DNA of 64,000 nt from Leuctra nigra (lineage: Eukaryota > Arthropoda > Insecta > Plecoptera > Leuctridae), in the NCBI GenBank assembly GCA_934045905.1, contig OW203773.1:14371246-14435245 (forward strand), read 5' to 3'. The position numbers and the translations under genes were made by a program. Shown one piece after another: positions 55,401-64,000 of the stretch. Every line of letters begins with the position of its first letter. The first letter of the stretch is position 1. Under the pieces are notes generated by a model. It was not told the origin of the DNA. It made no database searches and saw only the letters and a list, made by a program, of their open reading frames with translations.

Positions 55401-58057
55401 GTTACTGACGATATACAGATAAACAAATCTTCAATCGAACTAAAATTTTGCACACATTTACGCTTAGTCAAACAAAAATTGAATGTTCAATACATATGAT
55501 TGGCTGATAAATGTAAGATCGCACCATCAGAAGTCAGTCTAAGCGATCTCATTGTCTCACTCATAGTAGGTGACCTCACATTTCAATAATAATATCAAGC
55601 TTTGATTGGTTATGGGACATGACCAACAGTCATTCCAATTTGTTCAACGATCAATTTTTTTTTGCCGAGTGTACCTACTGACCATTTAGGTCTTTGCAGA
55701 CTAATAATACATTTGTTGAAATCCGTGGTTTGGTTTGGCTCAAATAGATTTCAAGTAACTCGTCCAAACATTTCACGATATCTTATTGGACATTTTGTTA
55801 TATCGCGGAATATTACTCACCTCTCTATTTCTTTCCTTGGCGACTTTTGGCGTGAAAAGCATCTGATTGATGTAACCTAAGAACATCAGAATGTAAAAGC
55901 CGAAGTAGGACGTAAATGCAGTGGAAAGAGGAACTTCTTCATAGTGCTCTTTGGCCTCTGGCTGCTTTCCACTCCTGTTTCTGGCATTTCTGCTTTTACT
56001 TGTAGGCACCTGAAAGTAATAAAACACTCACATTTTAAACAAAGTTTTTACTAATTGATTAGTTGAGCGAGCGAAGCGATTTTTCCTGCTAAATTAACCG
56101 ATACACAGGTTGCACCGTTTCAGCGATCGATCTGAAATTTTGCACACATGTAAAACCAACCTTCTCTGTTTGCAGACCCTAATTTTTTTGAAATCCATTT
56201 ATTGGTTAAAATTTAAATTAATATCGCCTGATAGGCTGAAAAATAAAAACGGTCTTCGATAATTCTGATCAAACTCATATTTTGGCTATACAGGTCCGAG
56301 TTTTTCTTCAATCGAGCTGAAATTTTGCACACATGTAGAGACAACCTTCTCTGTTTGCAGACCCTAATTTTTTTGAAATACACTGATTGGTTCAAATTTA
56401 AATAAATATCTCCTGATAGGTTGAAAAATAAAAACGGTCTTCTTTAATTCTGATCAAACTCATATTTTGCATGAGCATTTAGACCAACATTGTCTCTTAT
56501 TTTACAAAATTTCATCCCCATTCAGTTAAGAACGTATTAACCTATTGACATTGTTAATATCTGTCAGTAATGAAGTATCGAAATGAATGTTTTCCAGTGC
56601 CAATTGAATTGAATCTGATTTGTTATATTTACCAGGGTGCTTCGATGCTATTTTCAAGTTTCGATGAAAAGCATAATACTTTTTGTTGATTGAGTGATCA
56701 TATTTCAATTCAATGTGGATGTAGTATGTTTTCTGTGCGTTGTGTACGCATTTCCGGTCCGAGAATTAGCACGTACCCGTGCTCGCTTATCAACGCGCTA
56801 CACTGAGCGTTTTCCTAGTATTACTATAATAAGATATTAATTATGGTCTCAACATAGCCAAGTATCCACAAGTGAGAAAGTGATATAGAGCAGAAGGAGA
56901 GGAAACCCGGTACCGGCCTCTAGCCTACTTCTGGAGGAAGATATCTACCAAGGGGGCCAACGGCTTAACGTCCCATCTGAAGGACGGTGTAACATTTGTG
57001 GGCCTCTACAACCCACGCCGTCGAGAGACTGATAAAAGATGGAGAGAGGTCGTCACACTTACTCCCAAAATAGCAAAATAATGTCCTTTGTCTCTGGCAA
57101 AATAGCAGCAACTATAGCAAGCTTGAATTGAATGGACACACATCCAACTACTAAAACTGCACTTAATGTTGCTAAACCATTGACATTGACAATTTCACAA
57201 TATTTTCTAATAACTGAATGTGAGATCAGACATTTTAGTGGAAACAAATCTGACTTAATTGACAAATGAAGATCTCCACCCCCCCCCCCCCCCCCCCCCC
57301 CCACTGCGTCATAAAACAAAAGTCAGTGTATGGTAACAACCAAAGAGCTTATATACACAGCAATTTATACACATTACACTATTAGTTTAATGTTGAATTC
57401 TTAAAGAATTTAACAGTTTTTCAATCTACAAATTGACTTTAATAATAGTTAAATGCTTTAGGGCCAAGTAGGACCAACTGGTTAACCAATATATGATACA
57501 CTAAATTCCACTAACCATCGATAATTAACTTAATCCATAGTTGGTCCTACCCGGCCTAAGCTATCTACTTGAATATTGTTCAGTTATAATTAACTTCTCA
57601 TAAGAGAGGAAGGGCCTTTTTAAGTTGACGAAACTATCCAGTGACAAAAGACATTAAAAAGTTAAACGCTTTGGCAACATCTGTCAAAATATAAGTTGTT
57701 TCGTTGTACCACTGTAATAATTGACCAGCATATCATCACACATGATTTATATGAGTTTAAATATATTGATTGTACTATTTCAAGTGATATATTCTGAATT
57801 TCATTTGACTGAATGAAATATTGTTATTTTCTAAGAACCCTGGAGTTACCAAACAAATACTTTTGTTTTTCATAAGGCAACGCCCATCTTCATTGGTCAA
57901 TTACCTTTATAGATGCACTATCGTACCAATCAGCCAGTGATACTTTCGAGTTATCATTAGCCGGACGCTTGGACACAACGTTCGATTTGCCCTTTTTTTC
58001 TTTGAATTTCCAAATCCATGCGATGTACTCGAAACTACTGTTGATGGAGACAATCAT
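46448..58057 (-). CDS. SPTLC2: Serine palmitoyltransferase subunit 2 (SPTLC2/lace-type)
   Basis: PLP-dependent catalytic subunit joining serine and palmitoyl-CoA, the first step of sphingolipid synthesis; an ER membrane enzyme. Nine coding exons: 58057-57905, 56009-55821, 54107-53807, 51514-51296, 51200-51037, 50621-50460, 50163-49901, 47181-47052 and 46552-46448. All phases join; 1686 nt, 561 aa, the family length. The membrane segment is at about 80-102 ([16 protein letters not shown]). Family motifs are [59 protein letters not shown] and [10 protein letters not shown]. The PLP lysine is in [14 protein letters not shown] (about K383). GNEDSPVVP and [19 protein letters not shown] follow. The start at 58057 has context CACCATGA. 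The frame stays open upstream into a MITE, so a longer N-terminus cannot be excluded. Exon 4 has 15 extra upstream copies of its acceptor and start. Confidence 0.95.
47354..48265 (-). mobile_element. GAGCGA family element in intron 7 of the SPT2 gene
   Basis: From ACTAGGAAAACGCTCTGAGT at the low-coordinate end to GAGACGCTCGCTTCGCTCGC at the other. About 0.9 kb, very similar to 48745-49638 (shared AAATTATGTTTATCGAAAAT). A poly-A-rich tract lies at 48170-48212. Confidence 0.8.
48511..48542 (+). repeat. GAGCGA family 3' end only
   Basis: CTCATCAACGCGTTACTCAG followed by AGCGTTTTCCTAGT stands without the rest of the element. Confidence 0.6.
48650..49790. mobile_element. Fold-back MITE interrupted by a GAGCGA element
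   Basis: The left part (about 48650-48744) and right part (49639-49790) match the arms of the intact fold-back at 44458-44843: CACACTGGAGTATAT, GGTCGTACCAGAGGTC and GGAATGGGTCGCTACT. The GAGCGA element 48745-49638 sits in its loop. Confidence 0.75.
48745..49638 (-). mobile_element. GAGCGA family element nested in a fold-back
   Basis: ACTAGGAAAACGCTCTGAGT at 48745 and ACGCTCGCTTCGCTCGCTCA at the high-coordinate end. Close relative of 47354-48265 across nearly its whole length, so the pair probably derives from recent activity or duplication. Confidence 0.8.
50665..50776. mobile_element. Small hairpin MITE in intron 5 of the SPT2 gene
   Basis: TTCTCGAAACAGTTATCGTG is mirrored by CGTGATAACTGTTTCGAGAA, with a 60-70 bp AT-rich loop that also contains inverted TTATGATATGACG-like sequence. 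Confidence 0.75.
51385..53470 (-). repeat. 130-bp tandem array of exon 4 acceptor plus exon start (SPT2 gene)
   Basis: Sixteen acceptor copies lie at exact 130-bp steps, with exon starts at 51514, 51644, 51774 and so on up to 53464. Each unit, read on the minus strand, has CTCCTGTTAG, the first 107 or so nt of exon 4 ([20 protein letters not shown]) and a jump back to the next acceptor. Three sequence variants occur: GTACAC or GAACTC just after the acceptor, and a rarer GIGLATNAL exon type in copies 2, 5 and 10. Exon variants keep the protein code or change it conservatively. Only the copy at 51514 runs into the remainder of the exon. Confidence 0.96.
54108..55340. other. Intron 2 of the SPT2 gene, mostly unrecognised
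   Basis: No exon or known repeat was recognised. ATGGCGGC appears once near 55060. Confidence 0.4.
55352..55459 (+). mobile_element. GAGCGA family element, 5' fragment
   Basis: GGTTGAGCGAGCGACTTTCT, CTCTTTTGGCACGGAC and AATCGAACTAAAATTTTGCA, then cut by the MITE at 55460. Confidence 0.65.
55460..55671. mobile_element. MITE pair member B
   Basis: Counterpart of 11524-11735. Ends ACGCTTAGTC / TTTGCCGAGTGTA and shared core AAGCGATCTCATTGTCTCAC. Confidence 0.75.
56062..56817 (+). mobile_element. GAGCGA family element in intron 1 of the SPT2 gene
   Basis: It starts AGTTGAGCGAGCGAAGCGAT and ends CTTATCAACGCGCTACACTG followed by AGCGTTTTCCTAGT. An internal duplication of the AACCTTCTCTGTTTGCAGAC block occurs at 56160 and 56344. 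Confidence 0.75.
56858..57050 (+). repeat. Dispersed repeat, uninterrupted copy
   Basis: Matches the flanks of the interrupted copy at 18400-18970, with GGAGAGGAAACCCGGTACCG and ACCAAGGGGGCCAACGGCTT. Confidence 0.6.
57278..57302. repeat. Poly-C run
   Basis: An almost uninterrupted run of about 25 C in intron 1 of the SPT2 gene. Confidence 0.9.
57303..57904. other. Rest of SPT2 intron 1, unrecognised
   Basis: A short inverted pair GGCCAAGTAGGACCAACT / TTGGTCCTACCCGGCC lies at 57463-57557 and may be a small hairpin MITE. Nothing else was recognised. Confidence 0.45.
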
Positions 58058-58171
58058 GGTGACCTCTTTCAAAGTCAACCGGCAAGCTTCGCGAAGTCGG
58101 CGCCTTCTAAATCTGAGAACAAAATACGGAGAAACTTGTAATAAAATCGTACCTATCAATGCACATTCGCG

Positions 58172-58445
58172 TAAAAGCCCTATCACACTGAGTTGCAACC
58201 CGTGTTTGGAACCGGCGGTTGGAAAACATGGTTGGCCGCGCATGTGCAGAGACTGAATTTTGTCAACCCGCGGGTTGGTTTGACAAATAGAGAAGTCTCT
58301 ATTTTTCCGGTTCCAACAATTTGTTGTAGTACCACGTGACGTGAACTGACCAATTGGATGCTATAAATAATAGCTATAAATCATGTTGATCAGATGAATA
58401 TTTAACTTGAACATGTGTATGGATAAAAATTGCGTATTATTATTA

Positions 58446-58477
<32 letters not shown>

Positions 58478-58741
58478 ATATCTTTCTTTCACAAGTAATC
58501 ACTCAAAATATGAGATTTGGATTGCCGCTGTCAGATTTGTTATTCCCTATACTTTTATTTTGGTTACTATGGCAACGTTTTCCGGAACCGGAAACGGTGC
58601 TTTATGCGCAACTCATGAGTGTCAATTGTGAACCAACCAACATCAACCCATAACAGTTGCGTGTGATAGGCGGTTGCCTCTTTTTGCAACAATAGTTTCC
58701 ATACGACAGTTCCAACCAAGGGTTGCAACTCAGTGTGATAC
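58172..58741. mobile_element. MITE upstream of SPT2 (GTTGCAACCC ends)
   Basis: Inverted ends TATCACACTGAGTTGCAACC / GGTTGCAACTCAGTGTGATA. The core has GGCCGCGCATGTGCAGAGAC and GTACCACGTGACGTGAACT. It begins about 115 bp upstream of the SPT2 start codon, so it may lie in the promoter or 5' leader. A second copy is at 62093-62637. Confidence 0.85.
58437..58477. repeat. ATT microsatellite
   Basis: About 13 ATT units inside the upstream MITE. They are absent from the second MITE copy, so the expansion came after insertion. Confidence 0.9.
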
Positions 58742-58992
58742 CCACTTAATGTGCAATATATTCCTGTAACTCAGAAGTAGAAGGTCGGATGTAGATTTTC
58801 TAGATATAGGACGATGCCAGGTCGGTCACTTTTGGCGCTAGCGTCGAGGAAGGTCACTTTTAAATCAAAGGATTTCTTGCTACACAAACCATATTTTCAT
58901 AAGATTTGAGAATAAGAATTAAAAATATATGTTGATATTTGGTTATTTACAGAAATAGTGGATAATTATTAGATATTGTAGTGTAATAATGA

Positions 58993-61003
58993 CCCCATAA
59001 AAAACACTCCGTGTAAAAATACCAGCCAAGTCTCTTTACTTTAAAAAAATTCAACACCGAAAAGGAGTGATATCAAAAAAGGAGCCAAGTCAATAACATT
59101 TCCAAATATTTAATCGTATCTTTGAAATAAAAGTATAAACACCGAGAAATACTTTACAAAAGGACTTGGCGCATCGTTTTTTTAAAGACATCTTTCTATC
59201 CTAAAAGTGGAAAGAAATGTACAAGTTAAAGTACTTTTCCTCTTTCTATTAGAGCCATCAAGCTACTCAACCTATGAATCAAGCTACTTTTAGTAATTGC
59301 TATTTTATAGTTTTGTCAATGGCGATAGAAGAAAGATTTCATGTTGTAATAGATAAGTGATATGGTAAAAGAATTAAATAACAAGGAAGTGCGCTCATAT
59401 ATATTCTTATAACACTGTTAATATGGTGATATTAGAAGGGTATCTTTTCATAATATGATCTTGACTCTGAGGGAAATCATGAAACGTTGTCAAATAAATT
59501 ACTAACTATCGATAGAACACTATTATATATTTTTCAAGTGTAAAGTGTATAAAGTTAAAAATGTTAAAGAAAGTCAATGTGCCGTCACTGTGTGCTTCGT
59601 GAAATGTACTATTATAAATTGCGGATTAATATAAATTTATTTCATGATGAGAAGGTATAACGCATGAGACTTAATTAATATGTTGACCACGAAACAATAT
59701 TACGAAGATATCTATTGTGTATTTATTACAAACATAGGCAACAAGTTTCATGTGTACATATTCAAATAGAAAATTATTTACAGTAGGTATATATAATATG
59801 TAATTGAAAGATGTGTCCCTATTATGATAAAAGTTCTTAATGACGGTTGTATATAAATGGCATATTAAGCTTATGAATAGAAAAATGTCCTTAAAAAACG
59901 ATGCGCCAAGTCCTTTTGTAAAGTATTTCTCGGTGTTTATACTTTTATTTCAAAGATACGATTAAATATTTGGAAATGTCATTGACTTGGCTCCTTTTTT
60001 GATATCACTCCTTTTCGGTGTTGAATTTTTTTAAAGTAAAGAGACTTGCCTGGTATTTTTACACGGAGTGTTTTTTATGGGGATATCACTCCTTTTTTCA
60101 GTTTATTCTTATAACTTGTAACATTGTTTCACCAATGACTATAATTCCTTTAAAAAAATACGCCTTTGTGGTTTGGTTGCTAAGAAGAATTGTGTTTGGT
60201 GCTAAATGTAAGCTTAAAATTATATTCTATGATGAATTGCGAAAGCATCGTTCCAATCGGTCCAACTGTTCTCGAGTTATCGCATCACTTCCAGTTTTCA
60301 AAATGGCGGCTGACATCACTGCCACCTAATATCTGTATCTGAAATGTTATGTAACATTATAAGCCTTCTGAATATGTATTTATTGTTATAAGAGATGGTT
60401 TTAGTCAGATTTGGCATTGTTATGGCGTCATTTCCGGTTTTAGTAATAGTGCATTTCTATTTCGACTATTGATGTTTCATATAGATTACCGTCTGAATCG
60501 ATTGGCCCAATTTTCGTTTCGATCGGTTCAGCCGTTTTCGAGATATGACGTCACTTCCGGTTTAAAAAAGGCGGCATAAAACCGGTTATAGCAAAAGGCA
60601 CCTTAGACGCCAAAAGTGCACACGTGGTAAAAATTTCAGATCGATCGGTTAACCCGTTTAGGCTGTGGCCCTGTCAACAGTGTTTCCTGATATCTGAATC
60701 ATCATCAGATAGCTTTTAAAAGGGGTGTAATTTCACTGTTTTCGCGGCCATCTTGCTCGCAAATGACATAACCTGTTGTTCCCAAATTTGGTATAGGGGG
60801 TGGGGTGGGCCATAGCTCGAAATTAAGATATTTCGCAACAATGTGAGATTTTCCAATGTTGAGATCCAGTAGGCCGAAAATGCCATGTTGTTGCTTACAG
60901 TAAAAGTGGTTGGTCTGCTCCTCAGTTATTAGGCATTTACGGTATGTTGAGTGCGTGTGAGTGTACGGTACGACTTGGCTGGGTGGAGCGACCGCTCCAC
61001 TAG
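58993..61003 (+). mobile_element. Hairpin-ended unit 8, large-loop form
   Basis: The fold-back at 58993-60081 has arms CCCCATAAAAAACACTCCGT and GGACTTGGCGCATCG with mirrors at 59895-60081. Its roughly 700-bp loop is related to 26600-27190. The body has ATGGCGGC at 60304 and TGACGTCA at 60546. An ATC-type repeat lies at 60700. It ends with GTGGAGCGACCGCTCCAC, TAG at 61003. Confidence 0.82.
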
Positions 61004-61365
61004 ATATTTTGATCGTGTAATGACAGCTGTTAGTATGTATTTTTGTTTCCAAGGCTCTCTTGAAGACTCACGGCAAATGGAAACAATGAAACAACTGAGG
61101 GGGGTGTCGTCTCGTTATTACATGGATTTAGATTTAGATATTGCGATATCTTCTTATTTTCAAACATGTTTACTAGAGTAAAAATGGATATATCTGAACA
61201 GTAAGTACATCTTCTTATGCCTGTCAAAAATGTTTCGCGCGTTGTAGTTTTGATGGTCCTTGGTTTTGACCTGTCTCGATGCTAGCGCCATGCAAGCGGG
61301 GGAAAGTTTGGCCAGATGCCCTATTGGGTTCACTATTGGAATCGTGAAATCAATCACTATCAATA

Positions 61366-61491
61366 GACCATTTTAAATATTATCTCGGTTGCTTCAACAA
61401 TAAATAAAACAGGGACTAAGGCGTCTGGAAATAATACTGCATATGATTTTTCTTAGGAAGCAGAGCCACCGAGATAATATTTAAAATGGTC
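61366..61491. mobile_element. Small hairpin MITE
   Basis: GACCATTTTAAATATTATCT is mirrored by AGATAATATTTAAAATGGTC around an approximately 85-bp loop. Confidence 0.8.
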
Positions 61492-62092
61492 TTTTGCATT
61501 ATTGAATATGACGCACATTTTCTGAAGAACATCAGTCCGTAACCTATCCACGGGATGGAAATAAATAATCTGTTAATCTTTACGAATTTATATTTGGTTT
61601 AGTACCTAGGAGGTTGAGTTTATATGTGCATTTGTGTAATTTTTGTCCGACAACATTAATAGATTTGAAAATTCAGCCACAATTATTCTCCTCTGCCCTC
61701 TCCATTTATTTTCTTGAGAGCACACATCTATTAGTTCCTAATGGAGCCATATTTTATGTCAAATTATGACATCAACGTCCACATAATTATGTTTCTTATG
61801 TGCAAAACAGCTCAAGCATCCGATTCTTTTTTTTTAACCCAAACACGTCATTTATGAACGCTGAAACTGTTTTTCAACGTCTTAATTCAAATGTTGGTAA
61901 CTCTTTTCTCAAAATTCAAATATTTCTGAAACCTTCACATATAAAATTGTTATATCTGATCTATTATGTGTGAAAGTTTCATCTCCTTAGCATCTATAGT
62001 TCCGACGGAGTGAACTCTCAAACATGGGTGATTTTTTTGCGCTAGGTAACCGGTATTTCCATTACACAAATTGTTACCAACAACAACAATGT
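61492..62092. other. Upstream spacer, unrecognised
   Basis: No gene or repeat was recognised. Confidence 0.4.
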
Positions 62093-62637
62093 AAAAGTCC
62101 TATCACACTGGGTTGCAACCCACGGTTGGAACCCGCGTATGGAACCGGCGGTTGGAAAATATGGTTGGCCGCGCATGTGCAGAGACTGAATTTGGTCAAC
62201 CGACGGGTTGGTTTGAAAAACAGAGAAATCTCTATTTTTCCGGTTCCAGCCATTTGTTGTGGTACCACGTGACGTGAACTTACCAATAGGATGCTATGAA
62301 TAATAGCTATAAATCATATTTATCAGATGAATATTTAACTTGAACATGTGTATGGATAAATATTGCGTATTATTATTAACTTGTACTTACTTAAATATCT
62401 TTCTTTCACAAGTAATCACTCAAAGTATGAGATTTGGATTGCCGCTGTCAGATTTGTTATTCCCTATACTTTTATTTTAGTTACTATGGCAACGTTTTCC
62501 GGAACCGGAAACGGTGCTTTCTGCGCAACTCATGACCATGAGTGTCAATTGTGACCCAACCAACATCAACCCAAACAGTTGCGTGTGATAGGCTTTTGCC
62601 TCGTTTTGCAACAAAAGTTTCCCTACGAGAGTGGTTT
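62093..62637. mobile_element. GTTGCAACCC-ended MITE, second copy (right end lost)
   Basis: It matches 58172-58741 through TTGCGTGTGATAGGC but lacks the right terminal GGTTGCAACTCAGTGTGATA. It begins GTAAAAGTCCTATCACACTG. Confidence 0.8.
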
Positions 62638-64000
62638 TCCACGGCCTCCTCTAGTGCCATATAAACAAGGCGCAAACCAAGGTGCTTATAATTCGCACCG
62701 CGACTTTTCACTACCGGTTCAACAGTTTGAATGAATGTTTGCTTGATTATGACTGATATTTGAAGAAAAATACTAAACATCAAAAATTTCGATTTGGGTC
62801 AATTTGTGGTCAATTGGGGTTAAATGATAAAATAGTATTTGTCATATTTGATAAATATTTTTTGTTTATTTGACTTGGAAAAGTCTTGTGAGTGGTTACA
62901 ACGATATTAAAACCAAAATTGTTGTGGAAAAGGGCATGAATGAGTGCAAAAAGGCAAAATGTTGAATTCATGATGGTTTGGAATATGCCCTTAAAATTTC
63001 TTATTGTGATAACTTTCAGAAATTAGGCAGAGATATTTCTTACATCCCCCTGAAAATCATACGACTATGATATAATTTTAGATTTTGACTGTGGGGAGGG
63101 GGGGGGGGGGTGGTCAGGGGTGACATTTAGGGGGGGGGGGGGTAAAAATTATTAACAATTTTAAACTCACATAGGTCATCCTGACATCACGGTAAAATTT
63201 TAAGTGATCTTAGATTATCCAATAAATTTCATACTTTTATCACAAAATGCACATCTTCCTCTTGGCTGCTCTACATTCATATTTATTATGTATGAGATGA
63301 TTACAGGGATTGATATTTTATATGAATCCTAAAAATATACATTTTGACCATTAAAGCTGAATTGTAAATTAATGTTGAATAATAGACTATGCCACAAAAA
63401 CACTCTTTGTAAGTTGAAACTGTAAAGTAGTGACATAAGAATTAATAAAGTTTTTTTAAAAAAGTTTTAATACTTTGGATATGGTTTTGTGAATTAAAAT
63501 TAACTTAACAACTTTTTTTTTATTGACAACTGATGTATCAAAAAGGATTATTTTGTGTATGTCTAACAACTGTATTTGTAATGTATAATATTGTGTGATC
63601 GTTAAAAAATAAAAATTTATATTTTATTCGATTCATTGATAAAACCTTTTCTTCTACTTTTAACTTATATACGATGTATTAAGTTACTCGATTTTGTTCC
63701 ATTTATTTTCGATTTAATTCGTTGTCAAAAACCACATTTTGGTCAAAACATGAAAGTGATCAATTTTTATAACTCATTTATTATTATGACTTTTTAAATT
63801 GACTATTTTAAATGGAATCTACTCACGTTATCAACCAGTCCCTTCTGCAGATGTTTGAATGCAAGTGATGTGTTACTAGGGGGGGCTGTGAAACACTGTC
63901 CGGCCTAAACAACTGGGAATCCCCCCATCCGCTCCCGTGTCCGGTGATGTTTATCATCATCATTATCAGATTACATGATAAAGATATTAAAATATAAAAA
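62638..64000. other. Right-edge spacer, unrecognised
   Basis: AT-rich with G-runs at 63092-63144. A possible minus-strand exon at 63885-63830 (CAG/AG-like start, GTGAGT after TTGATAAC) could not be tied to any gene. Confidence 0.35.

Noticed and set aside
57890..58243. Longer SPT2 N-terminus starting inside the MITE
   Set aside because: The extra residues come from mobile DNA, whereas the start at 58057 has a better context and gives the family length. Kept only as an alternative.
63830..63885. A possible minus-strand exon near the right edge
   Set aside because: It has plausible borders but a short product with no recognisable family and no neighbouring exons in the window.

Overview
The window looks like AT-rich nuclear DNA of an animal, most likely an insect. 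It holds intron-rich genes, a CYP4-type P450, an NRF-6-type acyltransferase with a secreted N-terminus, a eukaryotic serine palmitoyltransferase subunit, and a very dense load of transposons. A hemipteran-like, repeat-rich insect is plausible, but the species cannot be fixed from sequence alone. Nothing prokaryotic, no CRISPR array and no complete rRNA or tRNA gene was seen.

All three recognisable host genes are on the minus strand. (1) A P450 enters from the left edge; its first three coding exons lie at 144-1440. (2) An NRF-6-like acyltransferase occupies 4910-38320 with 12 coding exons. Every splice phase is compatible and the predicted product is 677 aa. Intron 1 is about 18 kb and is almost entirely nested transposons. 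(3) Serine palmitoyltransferase subunit 2 occupies 46448-58057 with 9 coding exons and a predicted product of 561 aa, the family length, with its PLP lysine present. The genes share a strand but no evident pathway.

Between and inside the genes are several repeat families. (a) Elements with one end CCCCATAAAAAACACTCCGTG and the other end a GTGGAGCGACCGCTCCAC hairpin followed by CTAGAT; here they are called hairpin-ended units. They carry a roughly 400-1100 bp fold-back, recurrent TGACGTCA-CTTCCGG-ATGGCGGC modules and a microsatellite at a fixed place, a layout like non-autonomous Helitron/Helentron (DINE-1/HINE) elements. (b) A GAGCGA-ended family with a Helitron-like CTAGT 3' end. (c) A non-LTR retrotransposon split into two halves (20640-23184 and 31379-33910) by a three-deep nest of hairpin-ended units. 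(d) hAT-like elements with exact 8-bp target duplications, and many small fold-back MITEs.

The most unusual structure is that both complete genes carry a tandem array made of an intron's 3' splice site plus the first ~100 nt of the following exon. The array in the SPT2 gene has 16 acceptor copies at 130-bp spacing (51385-53470). The array in the NRF-like gene has 4 copies at 124/125-bp spacing (20142-20622). Neither unit length is a multiple of three, so only the acceptor nearest the rest of the exon gives a full-length protein. The second most unusual structure is the self-nesting of hairpin-ended units, with their repeated ETS/CRE/YY1-like motif grammar.
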